A stretch of DNA of 64,000 nucleotides from an uncultured Oscillospiraceae bacterium (GCA_947632175.1 CANROC010000006.1:112191-176190); one strand, 5' to 3'. Counted from the stretch's first letter, positions 17,644 through 26,508 are shown. Numbers and translations are program-made. The notes: generated from the sequence alone by a model not told the origin.

Positions 17644-18302
17644 TGTATAGTTTTTACTTCGGCAATCTGTTATTGCCTGTAACGCCGCAAAAGCTGCAAA
17701 TCAAAGTCAAAGGCGCGAATAAGACCTTGACCCTGGTCAACGAGGGAGAAATCAATTTCCTCCGGCTTCCGGGTCTGACCGAAATCAGCTTCGACGCGGT
17801 GCTTCCCATGCTGGGCGCGTACCCCTTCTCCGGGGAATTCCACCGGCCGGATTATTACCTGTCCGCCTTTGAGAAACTGATGACCGAGCGTACGCCTTTC
17901 CAGTTTATCGTGAGCCGTGTATCGCCCTCTGGGGCTCTTTTATACGACTCGAATATAAAGGTAAGCCTGGAAGATTATACGGTCACAGAGGACGCCACGA
18001 AGGGCCCAGACGTGACCGTGGCGCTCTCCCTCAAGCAATACGTGGACTGGGCGACGAAGACCGTGACGGTCACGAAACCGACGCCTGAGAGCAAGCCCGT
18101 CGTAAAAGAGGAAAAGCCGCGCGACACGAGCACGAAACCGACCGCGAAGACCTACACGGTCAAGAAGGGGGATTGCCTCTGGAATATTGCCAAAAAATAC
18201 TACGGCCGCGGCGCCGACTACACAAAAATCTATAATGCGAATAAGGACAAGATTAAGAATCCCAACCTTATTTACGTGGGGCAGGTGTTGACGATACCAT
18301 GA
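17643..18302 (+). CDS. LysM domain tail protein, XkdP-like
   Basis: A 219-residue protein. The N-terminal ~140 residues are the XkdP-type tail region; a Pro/Lys linker follows; residues about 170-219 are a LysM domain (YTVKKGDCLWNIAKKYYG and NPNLIYVGQVLTIP). It joins the tail to the baseplate and may touch peptidoglycan on entry. It overlaps both neighbours by a few bases. Confidence 0.9.
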   Translation: MYSFYFGNLLLPVTPQKLQIKVKGANKTLTLVNEGEINFLRLPGLTEISFDAVLPMLGAYPFSGEFHRPDYYLSAFEKLMTERTPFQFIVSRVSPSGALLYDSNIKVSLEDYTVTEDATKGPDVTVALSLKQYVDWATKTVTVTKPTPESKPVVKEEKPRDTSTKPTAKTYTVKKGDCLWNIAKKYYGRGADYTKIYNANKDKIKNPNLIYVGQVLTIP

Positions 18303-19264
18303 AGGTAGACCTGATTATTCAGAACGGCAGCACGATATACTACCCCGCGACCGAGGAGGGAATCAGCCTTGAGTGGAACCGAAAAGGCTCGCCGGGAAAG
18401 CTCAAGTTTTCCGTGGCGAAAGACGACGTCTTGTCCTTTCAGGAAGGAAACGCCGTAAAGCTGACTGTCGACGGGACGGACATGTTTTACGGCTTTGTTT
18501 TTACCAAAAGCCGCTCGGGAAAATCGCCGTACCTTATCGACGTCACCTGCTACGACCAGCTCCGCTATTTCAAGAACAAGGACACCTACGTCTACACGAA
18601 CAAGAAAGCCAGTGAGGTTATCAAAATGCTGGCCGACGACTTCCGGCTGAACGTGGGGACGCTGGAGGACACGGGGTATATCATCGCGTCGAGGACCGAG
18701 GACAATACGACGCTCTTCGACATCGTGCAGAACGCGCTCGACGAGACCCTGCAGGCCAAGACACAGCTCTTCGTTCTTTATGACGACGCCGGCAAGCTGA
18801 CCTTGCGGAACATCGAGAATATGAAGCTCGACCTGCTCCTCGACGTGGACACGCTGGGCGATTACTCCTATTCGAGCACCATCGACAAGCAGACTTACAA
18901 TCAAATCAAAATCACGTTTGAGAACAAGAAGACCGGCAAGCGTGAAATCTTTATCGCGAAAGACAGCGCGAATATCAATCAGTGGGGCCTCCTGCAATAT
19001 ACCGACACCGTAGAGCTCTCCACGAGCGGCGCGGCGAAGGCCGAGGCCCTGCTGAAGCTCTACAACACCAAGACCCGCTCGCTGTCCGTCTCCGACGCGC
19101 TGGGAGACAAGCGGGTGCGGGCCGGGTCGTCCGTTATCGTGAAGCTGGGTCTCGGCGACATCAACATTCAAAGCTATCTGATGGTCGAGCACGTGACCCA
19201 TAACTTCAAGCAGAATCAGCACTTGATGGACCTGAAATTGCGAGGTGGTACATTTGTCACTTGA
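18299..19264 (+). CDS. Baseplate hub protein, XkdQ-like
   Basis: A 321-residue protein of the XkdQ/late-control-D type hub. Typical parts are the SLEWNRKGSPGKLKF start, LIDVTCYDQLRYFKNKDTY (about 80-98), and a C-terminal MVEHVTHNFKQNQHLMDLKL. It connects tube and baseplate. It overlaps the LysM gene by 4 bases. Confidence 0.9.
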   Translation: MKVDLIIQNGSTIYYPATEEGISLEWNRKGSPGKLKFSVAKDDVLSFQEGNAVKLTVDGTDMFYGFVFTKSRSGKSPYLIDVTCYDQLRYFKNKDTYVYTNKKASEVIKMLADDFRLNVGTLEDTGYIIASRTEDNTTLFDIVQNALDETLQAKTQLFVLYDDAGKLTLRNIENMKLDLLLDVDTLGDYSYSSTIDKQTYNQIKITFENKKTGKREIFIAKDSANINQWGLLQYTDTVELSTSGAAKAEALLKLYNTKTRSLSVSDALGDKRVRAGSSVIVKLGLGDINIQSYLMVEHVTHNFKQNQHLMDLKLRGGTFVT

Positions 19265-19670
19265 TATGCAAGCCTTTTTGGGCAACGTAAAACGCGCCGC
19301 GGTCGAGGCCGTGGCCGCGAGCAATCCTTTTGCCTTCGTCCTCGGCACGGTGACGAGCGTATCGCCCCTGACGGTCCAGGTGGACCAGAAGCTCCAGCTC
19401 GGCGAGGCGCAGCTTATCCTCACCAACGCCGTCCGCGACTACTGCGTCGAGATGACGACGATGGTCGGGACGGGCGAGGCCCCGCACTATACCGAGAACG
19501 AGAGCGGCGGCGCGGGAGACGCCTCTTTCGCCTCGCACTCGCACAAGTATCAAGGCCGGAAAAAGTGGAAGGTCCATCTCGCGCTGAAGGCCGGCGAGCA
19601 AGTCCTGCTCATGCGGACGGACGGCGGCCAGAAATTCATTATCTTAGACAGAGTGGAGGCGCTGAAATGA
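19254..19670 (+). CDS. DUF2577-type baseplate protein
   Basis: A 138-residue protein in the DUF2577 slot of PBSX-like baseplates. It has SNPFAFVLGTVTSVSPLTVQ near the N-terminus and a central acidic/His-rich segment. The TTG at 19254 is favoured because AGGTGG stands 5 bases before it; ATG 19266 is the alternative. It overlaps the hub end and the next gene's start, so the baseplate genes are coupled. Confidence 0.8.
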   Translation: MSLDMQAFLGNVKRAAVEAVAASNPFAFVLGTVTSVSPLTVQVDQKLQLGEAQLILTNAVRDYCVEMTTMVGTGEAPHYTENESGGAGDASFASHSHKYQGRKKWKVHLALKAGEQVLLMRTDGGQKFIILDRVEALK

Positions 19671-20065
19671 TACCTCAAGTAGATAACGACCTCCTCACGC
19701 TGAAAATCGAGACTCAGCCGAGCCTCACCTACGCCGTGGACCTGGAGCACGGCCGAATCCGCGGAATGACCGACGGCCTGGAGGCGCTCCGGCAGGCCGT
19801 GTATTTTATCCTGAGCACCGAGCGCTACATGTACCTGATTTATTCCTGGAATTACGGCGTGGAGCTCCGAGACCTCATCGGCCAGCCGAAGGAATTCGCC
19901 CTGCCTGAAATCAAGCGCGGCATAACCGAGGCCCTGCTGCAGGACGACCGTATTACGGAGGTCGACGGCTTTGAGTTTGAGACCGGGAAGAAGAGCGTGC
20001 ATGTGACTTTTACCGTGCACAGCATTTTCGGCGATATGGAGGTGGAAACCGATGTACGAAGATAA
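19667..20065 (+). CDS. DUF2634/XkdS-like baseplate protein
   Basis: A 132-residue protein starting at the ATG that overlaps the upstream stop. It has the XkdS/W-like pattern ALRQAVYFILSTERY, then YSWNYGVELRDLIGQP, shared with gp25-like wedge proteins of contractile tails. It builds the baseplate wedge. It overlaps baseplate J by 14 bases. Confidence 0.9.
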   Translation: MIPQVDNDLLTLKIETQPSLTYAVDLEHGRIRGMTDGLEALRQAVYFILSTERYMYLIYSWNYGVELRDLIGQPKEFALPEIKRGITEALLQDDRITEVDGFEFETGKKSVHVTFTVHSIFGDMEVETDVRR

Positions 20066-21122
20066 GACGTACGAATCTCTTTTACAGGAAAAGCTCGCCC
20101 GTGTGGCTTCGAGCCTCGACAAGCGCGAGGGCTCGATTATTTTCGACGCGCTTGCGCCGAATTCGCTCGAGAGCGCCATGATTTACGTGGCTCTCGACAC
20201 GATACTGACCGAGACCTTCGCCGACACGGCGAGCCGCGATTACCTGATTCTCCGCTGCAGAGAGCGCGGTATCACGCCGCTTCCCGCAACCTGCGCCGTG
20301 GGCCTCGGGGAATTCAGTATGGACGTACCTATCGGCGCCCGCTTCTCCTGCGACAAGTACAACTGGGTCGTGACGGAGGCGGCGGACGAGGGCCAGCATA
20401 AGTATCACATGACCTGCGAGACCGCGGGCGCTGACCCGAACGGCTATACCGGACAGCTTATCCCCATCGAGTATATCGAGGGGCTCGCCACGGCCGAGCT
20501 GACGGAAATCCTTATTAACGGCGAGGACGAGGAGGACACCGAGACCCTGCGGCTCCGGTACCTCAACAGCTTCGCGAATCAGTCCTACGGCTTCAACAGA
20601 GGCCAGTATATCGAGGTCGTCGAGGCTTTGCCCGGCGTCGGCGGGTGCAAGCCCTATCGCGCGTGGGACGGCCCGGGAACGGTCAAGCTCGTCATCACGG
20701 ACAGCAATTTCCAGCCGCCCTCGCCCGAGCTGATTCAGCAGGTTCAGACGACCATTGACCCGACGCAGAACAGCGGCGACGGTATCGGGCTCGCTCCTAT
20801 CGACCACGAGGTCACGGTCGTCGGCGCGAACGGTACGGAAATCAACGTCAAGGCCAACCTCGCCTTCGAGGAGGGCTGGGACCTCGAGGAGTGCCGGCCG
20901 TATATCGAGGCGGCGCTCGACGCCTACTACCGCGAGCTCAATTCTACCTGGCGCAGCGAGTCCGGGCTTCTCGTCAGGGTCTCGCAAATCGAGTCGCGGC
21001 TGCTGGCCCTGACCGGTATCGTAGACGTATTCGGGACGACGGTCAACGGGCAGGCCGGCAACGTGCAGCTCGACGCAGACTCCGTAGCGGTAAGGGGGAC
21101 GTTCGACTGTGAAGAACTTTAA
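20052..21122 (+). CDS. Baseplate J-like protein, XkdT
   Basis: A 356-residue baseplate wedge protein. Baseplate-J signatures include LASSLDKREGSIIFDALAP-like text at about 13-37, GFNRGQYIEVVEALPGVGGCK (about 178-198, shown in part as GFNRGQYIEVVEALPGV) and IESRLLALTGIVDV near the end. It links the hub to fibre-bearing parts of the baseplate. Confidence 0.93.
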   Translation: MYEDKTYESLLQEKLARVASSLDKREGSIIFDALAPNSLESAMIYVALDTILTETFADTASRDYLILRCRERGITPLPATCAVGLGEFSMDVPIGARFSCDKYNWVVTEAADEGQHKYHMTCETAGADPNGYTGQLIPIEYIEGLATAELTEILINGEDEEDTETLRLRYLNSFANQSYGFNRGQYIEVVEALPGVGGCKPYRAWDGPGTVKLVITDSNFQPPSPELIQQVQTTIDPTQNSGDGIGLAPIDHEVTVVGANGTEINVKANLAFEEGWDLEECRPYIEAALDAYYRELNSTWRSESGLLVRVSQIESRLLALTGIVDVFGTTVNGQAGNVQLDADSVAVRGTFDCEEL

Positions 21123-21672
21123 TACCGTTCGGGAAATCGACCAGGAGCAATATCTGACCGAAGAGCTGAAAAAGCTCCGCGAGATGGTCGCCATAATGGC
21201 CGCGGAGACGCCGGTCGTCCAGGAAATCTGGGACGCCTGCGAGGACTGTATGAACGACCAGTTTATCTCGGAGGCGACCGAGTACGGCGTGGCCCGGCGA
21301 GAGAAGATGCTGCATATCACGCCCTTCACCTCCGACACGCTGGACGACCGCAAGCTCCGGCTGCAAAGCCGGTACAACGAGAATATCCCCTATACGAGGA
21401 AGAGCCTTGCGCGGCTCCTCGCCTCGCTCTGCGGAGAAAACGGCTATAAGCTGACCATCACGACCGCGACCTTCACCGTCAACGTGAAGGTCGCTTTGAA
21501 CGTCAAGAAGCAGGAATCCATTATCGCCGAGACGCTCGAGCGGATTTTGCCGTACAACATGGTATTCTCCGTCGAGCTTCTTTATAACACGTGGGAGAAA
21601 GTCGCGCCCTACACCTGGGACGCGGTCTCGGGCCTCACGTGGAAAGACTTGAAAGAGGAGGTATTACCCTAA
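21109..21672 (+). CDS. DUF2313/XkdU-like baseplate protein
   Basis: A 187-residue protein of the XkdU/YmfQ type that follows baseplate J in PBSX-like phages. It has RKLRLQSRYNENIPYT near the middle and an ILPYNMVFSVELLYNTW C-terminal pattern. It ends one base before the tail-fibre gene and likely connects the fibre to the baseplate. Confidence 0.88.
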   Translation: MKNFNTVREIDQEQYLTEELKKLREMVAIMAAETPVVQEIWDACEDCMNDQFISEATEYGVARREKMLHITPFTSDTLDDRKLRLQSRYNENIPYTRKSLARLLASLCGENGYKLTITTATFTVNVKVALNVKKQESIIAETLERILPYNMVFSVELLYNTWEKVAPYTWDAVSGLTWKDLKEEVLP

Positions 21673-23451
21673 ATGGCTACTTACACGAGTAAGTACAATC
21701 TGAAAAAGCCGGCGCCGGAGGACTTCGTCGAGGTGTCTGACCTCAACGGCAACTTCGACATCATCGACGAGACGCTCGGCAAAAAGGCCGACCTGGACGA
21801 GACCGGCAAGGTGGACCCCGAGCAGCTGCCTACGATGGACTACGTGCCGACCAGCGACAAGGGCGAGGCCGGCGGCGTCGCTACGCTGGGGCAAGACGGC
21901 AAGGTCCCCGGCACGCAGCTTCCCGAGATGGACTACGAGCAGAAGGGCGCGGCGAAAAAGGCCGTCGGGGACCACGACGCGAGCGAGCTCGCACACCCCG
22001 ACATCCGCCTGGAAATAGCGAACGTAAAGAAGACAGCCGACAATGCGCAGGACACGGCAGACGAGGCCCTGGAGGCCCTCGCGAGCTTCGCCTATACGAT
22101 TCAGGTCGTGCCGAGTCAGTCCGGGACCCTGACCTATACCGGCGAGCCGCAAAGTCCGGTCTGGAGCAGCTACAATCCCGATACGCTGACCCTGAGCGGC
22201 GACATGACGAAAACGGCGGCCGGTACCTATCAGGCGGCCTTCACCCCGAAGGAAAAGTACAAGTGGGCCGACGGTACGAATACGGCCAAGACGGTCAACT
22301 GGACTATCGACCGCGCGCCTGTCGCCGTGCCGACTCAGGCGAAAGCCCTGACCTATTCGGCCGGCTCGCAGAGTCCAGACTGGACCAACTACGACCCCGC
22401 TAAACTGACCCTCGGCGGCACGACTACCGGCATAAACGCCGGCAGCTACGACGCGACCTTCACGCCGAAGGACAACTATTGCTGGGCCGGCGGCAGCTAC
22501 GCCAAGAAGACCGTCTCCTGGACCATCGGAAAGGCAACCGGCACCCTGAGCCTGAGCGTCAGTCAGCTCGACTTGAACGTCTCGAAAAAGACCGGGACGA
22601 TTACGGTCACCCGCTCCGGCACCGGCGCGGTCACGGCGAGGTCGAGCACCGGCAACGCGACCGTCTCGGTCAACAGTACGACCGTCACCGTGACCGCCGT
22701 CAGCAACGGCTCCGCGGTCATCACTGTCGAGGCCGCCGGCGACAACAACTATACCGCGCCTCCGAGCAAGACCTGCTCCGTTACGGTCTCCATGCCGAAT
22801 AAGACCCTCGCCAACAACACCTGGGCGCAAATCGCGCAGGCGGCCGAGGCCGGGCAGGCCGAGTCCTATTGGAAGGTCGGCGACACGAAGGACATCACCG
22901 TGAGCGGCGAGACGCTGACGCTCGTCATCGTCGGCTTTAAGCACGACGACCTGGCCTCCGGCGGGAAGGCCGGTATCACCTTCGGCCTGAAAAACCTAAT
23001 GAAGACCACGCGACAGATGAACAGCTCGAATACCAACGTCGGCGGCTTCACCGGCTCCGCGATGTATACCTGGCTCCAGGGCGACCTGCTGAAGGCGCTG
23101 CCCTCCGACCTGCAGACCGTACTCAAGAGCGTCAACAAGAAGACCTCGGCCGGCGGCGCGAGCTCGACCATCAACACGAACGCGATGAAGATTTTCCTCT
23201 TCTCCGAGGTCGAGGTCTTCGGCACGACGACCTACTCGGCCACGGGCGAGGGCTCACAATACAGCTACTTCGCGACCGCCGGAAACCGGGTCAAGTGCCT
23301 CGAGAACGGCTCCGGGTCTGCTTACAGTTGGTGGGAGCGTTCTCCTTATGCGAGCGTCTCCAACTCCTTCTGCTTTGTGGGCAGCTACGGCAGCGCCAAC
23401 TACGACTTCGCCAACTTTTCGAGGGGCGTTTGCTTCGGCTTCTGTGTTTAA
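21673..23451 (+). CDS. Tail fibre, DGR target 1
   Basis: A 592-residue receptor-binding protein. About 1-130 is a fibre attachment region with VPGTQLPEMDYEQKGAAKK-type repeats. Two ~75-residue beta repeats (about 139-290) share the pattern LTYTGEPQSPVW / LTYSAGSQSPDW and KYKWADGT / NYCWAGGS. A Big2-like Ig domain follows (about 290-372). The last ~215 residues form a DUF6273-like, C-type-lectin-fold DGR domain with the variable region at 549-590. The variable tail begins WWERSPYASVS and ends SRGVCFGFCV. Diversification would change host-receptor binding. Confidence 0.92.
   Translation: MATYTSKYNLKKPAPEDFVEVSDLNGNFDIIDETLGKKADLDETGKVDPEQLPTMDYVPTSDKGEAGGVATLGQDGKVPGTQLPEMDYEQKGAAKKAVGDHDASELAHPDIRLEIANVKKTADNAQDTADEALEALASFAYTIQVVPSQSGTLTYTGEPQSPVWSSYNPDTLTLSGDMTKTAAGTYQAAFTPKEKYKWADGTNTAKTVNWTIDRAPVAVPTQAKALTYSAGSQSPDWTNYDPAKLTLGGTTTGINAGSYDATFTPKDNYCWAGGSYAKKTVSWTIGKATGTLSLSVSQLDLNVSKKTGTITVTRSGTGAVTARSSTGNATVSVNSTTVTVTAVSNGSAVITVEAAGDNNYTAPPSKTCSVTVSMPNKTLANNTWAQIAQAAEAGQAESYWKVGDTKDITVSGETLTLVIVGFKHDDLASGGKAGITFGLKNLMKTTRQMNSSNTNVGGFTGSAMYTWLQGDLLKALPSDLQTVLKSVNKKTSAGGASSTINTNAMKIFLFSEVEVFGTTTYSATGEGSQYSYFATAGNRVKCLENGSGSAYSWWERSPYASVSNSFCFVGSYGSANYDFANFSRGVCFGFCV
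23318..23442 (+). repeat. DGR variable region VR1
   Basis: 125 bases that align without gaps to the template at 23971-24095. I count 21 differences and every one is at a template adenine (to T, G or C). The 3' end carries AGGGGCGTTTGCTTCGG, the probable initiation-of-mutagenic-homing site. The changed codons are mostly AAC or AAT in the template. Confidence 0.95.
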
Positions 23452-23467
23452 TCTACTATCTGTAGTA

Positions 23468-23492
23468 ATCGGGGGCCCTTGTGGCCCCCGAT
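23468..23492 (+). other. DGR-associated hairpin after VR1
   Basis: A perfect inverted repeat: ATCGGGGGCC, loop CTTGT, GGCCCCCGAT. There is no T run, so it is not an ordinary terminator. In the Bordetella phage DGR a hairpin just past the variable region promotes homing; this one is 26 bases after VR1. The VR2 hairpin has the same loop. Confidence 0.8.
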
Positions 23493-23507
23493 AAGAGGTG
23501 AAAAACA

Positions 23508-23933
23508 ATGTCAGTCTATAAAGCCTTGAGAGGCGAGAGCACGGTCCAGTTTGTAGAGACCGCGCGCAAGCTCGCCGTATTTACGAGAAAATGCGGGCTC
23601 AAAATGCCGAAGAGGTATACCTTCTTCGGCGTTCAGGAGCTTTGCCTTCTGGCCGATACCGTGTATAACGAGGTCAAAATGGCAAACAGCATTTTCCCCG
23701 GCAATCAACACGAGGCGCAGCTCCGTCGGGACCACTTCACGGAGGCCAACGCGACCCTGCAGGCCTTTATCGGCCAGCTCGGTATTATGGCGGACCTCCT
23801 GAAGCAGAATCCCGAAAAGCTGCGCTGGCTCGACAGCGCGCTTGAGGAGTGGGCGACGCTTATCGAAGAAGAGGCCAAGCTGATTGCCGGCGTCAAAAAG
23901 TCTGATAAGGAGCGGTATAAAAAGCTGCCCTGA
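23508..23933 (+). CDS. avd: DGR accessory variability protein, Avd
   Basis: A 141-residue helical protein between VR1 and the template, the standard place for Avd. The pattern (FVETARKLAVFTRKC, later ELCLLADTVYNEVKMAN and EARLRRDHFTEANATLQAF-like text) is that of the four-helix-bundle bAvd family, related to 23S rRNA intervening-sequence proteins. Avd forms a pentameric barrel that binds the reverse transcriptase and the template RNA. RBS AAGAGGTG precedes the ATG and adjoins the hairpin. Confidence 0.93.
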   Translation: MSVYKALRGESTVQFVETARKLAVFTRKCGLKMPKRYTFFGVQELCLLADTVYNEVKMANSIFPGNQHEAQLRRDHFTEANATLQAFIGQLGIMADLLKQNPEKLRWLDSALEEWATLIEEEAKLIAGVKKSDKERYKKLP

Positions 23934-23970
23934 TTCAGTACGGGTCGTGTCATGTTACTGTTGTCTTGTA

Positions 23971-24095
23971 CTGCTAACAATTGGTGGGAGCGTTCTCCTA
24001 ATGCGAGCAACTCCAACAACTTCTGCAATGTGAACAGCAACGGCAACGCCAACAACAACAACGCCAACAATTCAAGGGGCGTTTGCTTCGGATTC
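23971..24095 (+). repeat. DGR template repeat, TR
   Basis: An adenine-rich, non-coding copy of the variable regions, with 14-15 AAC/AAT codon-like triplets. It matches VR1 over 125 bases and VR2 over 114 bases, with all differences at its adenines. It ends TTCAAGGGGCGTTTGCTTCG-GA; both VRs share G and C at the two underlying A positions (tcA, ggA). It is transcribed to template RNA and copied with A-errors by the reverse transcriptase. Confidence 0.96.
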
Positions 24096-24105
24096 CATTT
24101 GGAAT
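24090..24105 (+). other. Small inverted repeat at the TR 3' edge
   Basis: GATTCCA-tt-TGGAATC is a perfect 7-bp inverted repeat that begins in the last TR bases. The rest of the interval to 24325 holds no gene; it is the spacer between TR and the reverse transcriptase gene, which in the Bordetella system forms an RNA structure needed for cDNA priming. Confidence 0.6.
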
Positions 24106-24325
24106 CAGGTCTGACAAAGTAAGGGGCTCCGGCCTCCGAAATCCGTACCTTAATGGAAGGATGACTCGTACCCGGCCTTCGGGCAAAAACACTCCTTTGA
24201 TGTAGTCGCTCGGACGCTGCTTGCATGGCGCGGTTTTACGCGGACCGTGTTTCATGGGCGGTACTACTATGCGGATACAGCTTCGCGTAAAAAATCCCAT
24301 TCCGTACAAAGGAGAATCCTTTTTA

Positions 24326-25519
24326 ATGACAAGTGAAGAACGACGCGAGGCTCGCTATCAACGGCGGGCCGCAAAACGACGAGAAAGGCGTCTCGCTCTC
24401 AGCAAATCATGCGGAGACTTCGAGGACGTCTTTTCTTATGAGAATCTGTACGCGGCAGGTCATATCTGCTGCAAGGGCGTGGGCTGGAAAAGCTCCACGC
24501 AGATGTACCGCTTCAACCTGGTCACGAATACGGCCGCCACCCGCCGCACGCTGCTGGAAGGCACGTATAAGAGCCGGGGCTTTATCGAATTCGACCTCTA
24601 CGACCGCGGCAAAATGCGGCATATCCGCAGCATTCACATCAGCGAGCGGGTCGTCCAGAGGACGCTCTGCGATAAGGCAGTCAATCCCACGCTCAAGCCC
24701 GCGTTTATCTATGACAACGGCGCGAGCACGGAAGGTAAGGGTATCGACTTCGCCCTCGACCGCCTGGAATGCCACCTGCAGAGGCATTATAGGAAATACG
24801 GTACCGAGGGCTACGCGCTGCTCTACGACTTCTCCAACTACTTCGCCAACGCGCAGCACTGGCCCGTAAAGCTGGAGCTCGACCGGCGAATCCACGACGA
24901 CCGGACGCGGGCCCTGGCGAATGAGTGCCTCGACAACTTCGGGCCCATCGGTTACGGCCTCGGGAGTCAAATATCGCAGACGGCCGCACTCATGCTGCCG
25001 AACAAGCTCGACCACTTTATCAAGGAAAAGCTGCGTATCAAGGGCTACGCCCGCTACATGGACGACGGCTACCTCCTGCATATCAGCAAGGAATACCTGA
25101 CCCGCTGTCTGGAGCAGATGAAGGAGGTCTGCGCGTCGCTCGGTATAGCGCTCAACCTGAAGAAGACGAAAATCGTCCCCATCAAGCGTGGCTTCAAATT
25201 CTTGCAGGTCAAATTCAAGCTGACCGAGACGGGAAAGGTCGTGCGGAAAATGAGCTTCGAGACCATTAAGAAAATGCGGCGCAAGCTGAAGAAATTCAAG
25301 CTATGGAACGAGGCTGGCCGCCTCGTGGCCATCGGCAAAAAGGTTATCCGCAAGGTATTCTCTCTCGCCGATATTTGCAAGACCTACGGAAGCTGGCGGG
25401 GTCACATGAAGCGCGGCGACAGCTTCCGGGCACTCGCGCGAATGGACAACTACTTTAAGTCGTTATTCGGTTTTCACCCGAGTAATAAAACGAAATGGAG
25501 GGCTGCAATATGTACCTAA
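24326..25519 (+). CDS. DGR reverse transcriptase
   Basis: A 397-residue reverse transcriptase. Motifs: LLYDFSNYFANAQHW (motif 3, first catalytic Asp, about 168-182), IGYGLGSQISQTAAL (DGR-specific motif 4, about 212-226), ARYMDDGYLL (YMDD catalytic box, about 242-251), and NLKKTKIVPI (motif D-like). It copies the template RNA with errors at adenine. ATG 24326 is chosen: AAAGGAG lies 10 bases upstream, and the longer frame from 24221 crosses the structured spacer. Its end overlaps the next gene's start region. Confidence 0.96.
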   Translation: MTSEERREARYQRRAAKRRERRLALSKSCGDFEDVFSYENLYAAGHICCKGVGWKSSTQMYRFNLVTNTAATRRTLLEGTYKSRGFIEFDLYDRGKMRHIRSIHISERVVQRTLCDKAVNPTLKPAFIYDNGASTEGKGIDFALDRLECHLQRHYRKYGTEGYALLYDFSNYFANAQHWPVKLELDRRIHDDRTRALANECLDNFGPIGYGLGSQISQTAALMLPNKLDHFIKEKLRIKGYARYMDDGYLLHISKEYLTRCLEQMKEVCASLGIALNLKKTKIVPIKRGFKFLQVKFKLTETGKVVRKMSFETIKKMRRKLKKFKLWNEAGRLVAIGKKVIRKVFSLADICKTYGSWRGHMKRGDSFRALARMDNYFKSLFGFHPSNKTKWRAAICT

Positions 25520-26199
25520 TTTTGAATTCGGCAAAGCTGATTGTCGAGGTCTGCCGTCACCCCTGCTACGTGGTCCGGCAGGACAACGGGGTCGTGATTC
25601 TCAGCGACAAGGAGCACGCGGACGCGATTTACTCCAACGACTCCGACTCCTTCTACCCGCTCGAGCGGGTCGGGTATCTCTGCGACGGGCATACCCTCGA
25701 GGAAGTCGAGAGCGTCCCCGAGAGCGTGGTCGCCGGCTTCTACTACTACCACGCCGGAGAGTTTTACACGACCGAGGCCAACCTGTCCGCTCTGGCGAAA
25801 GCCGACGCGCCGAACGTCGCCAACCTGATTTTCGTCAGCCTGGCGGAAGATGGCAAGTTTGACGACACGACTCTCACGGAGCACGCGGGGCAATTCCTCG
25901 CCTGGACCTACCCCCGCAAGTACACGCAGGGGACGATTCTCCGCTACGAGGGCAAGCTCTACCGGGTCATTCAGGAGCACACATCTCAGGCCGACTGGAC
26001 GCCCGACGCGACGACGAGCCTCTATAAGGAAATCGGAGACCCGACCGCCGAATGGCCCGAATGGTCTCAGCCGCTCGGAGACTTTGACACCTACGCGCTC
26101 GGCGCCAAAGTCTCGCACGGCGGCAAGCGCTGGACTTCCGACTACGACAACAATGTCTGGGAGCCCGGCGTATTCGGCTGGACGGAGGTCGAGGAATGA
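25510..26199 (+). CDS. Carbohydrate-binding module protein
   Basis: A 229-residue protein. The C-terminal ~100 residues contain two aromatic modules of the CBM5/12 (chitin-binding-like) type: TYPRKYTQGTILRYEGKLYRV (shown in part: YTQGTILRYEGKLYRV) and ALGAKVSHGGKRWTS, then NNVWEPGVFGWTEV. Phages often carry such proteins beside the fibre as accessory binding or lysis-related parts. GGAGG precedes ATG 25510. It overlaps the next gene by 4 bases. Confidence 0.75.
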   Translation: MYLILNSAKLIVEVCRHPCYVVRQDNGVVILSDKEHADAIYSNDSDSFYPLERVGYLCDGHTLEEVESVPESVVAGFYYYHAGEFYTTEANLSALAKADAPNVANLIFVSLAEDGKFDDTTLTEHAGQFLAWTYPRKYTQGTILRYEGKLYRVIQEHTSQADWTPDATTSLYKEIGDPTAEWPEWSQPLGDFDTYALGAKVSHGGKRWTSDYDNNVWEPGVFGWTEVEE

Positions 26200-26507
26200 C
26201 CCTTTATCAAGTCTTGTGCCTTCTCGGCGTGTCCGCGATTCCCGTCGCCCTCATTAAATATCTGCACTCTCTGATTAAGAAGAACGCGGCCGACACCAGG
26301 GCGGTCAAGGCCGGCCTGCAAGCTCTTCTCAGAAGTCAGATGATAAACGACTACAACAAGTGGTCCGAACGCGAGTACGCCCCCATCTACGCGAGGGAAA
26401 ACTTCGAGAATTGCTGGACGCAATATCACGCTCTCGGCGCGAACGGTGTTATGGACGACCTTCGCGCCAAGTTTTTGGCTCTGCCAACTGAAAAGGAGGA
26501 AAATTGA
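26196..26507 (+). CDS. Single-span membrane protein of the lysis cassette
   Basis: A 103-residue protein with one N-terminal membrane segment (about 3-26, YQVLCLLGVSAIPVALIKYL) followed by a charged helical part. It lies directly before the holin-like gene, so a role as holin partner is reasonable. No family is certain. Confidence 0.65.
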   Translation: MTLYQVLCLLGVSAIPVALIKYLHSLIKKNAADTRAVKAGLQALLRSQMINDYNKWSEREYAPIYARENFENCWTQYHALGANGVMDDLRAKFLALPTEKEEN

Positions 26508-26508
26508 A

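Noticed and set aside
23941..24120. An open frame through the template repeat (N-rich protein like the fibre end)
   Set aside because: It has no start codon with a ribosome site and no fibre domain; its openness follows from its origin as a copy of the VR.
24221..24325. A 35-residue N-terminal extension of the reverse transcriptase
   Set aside because: The frame crosses the TR-RT spacer, and the only good ribosome site precedes ATG 24326.
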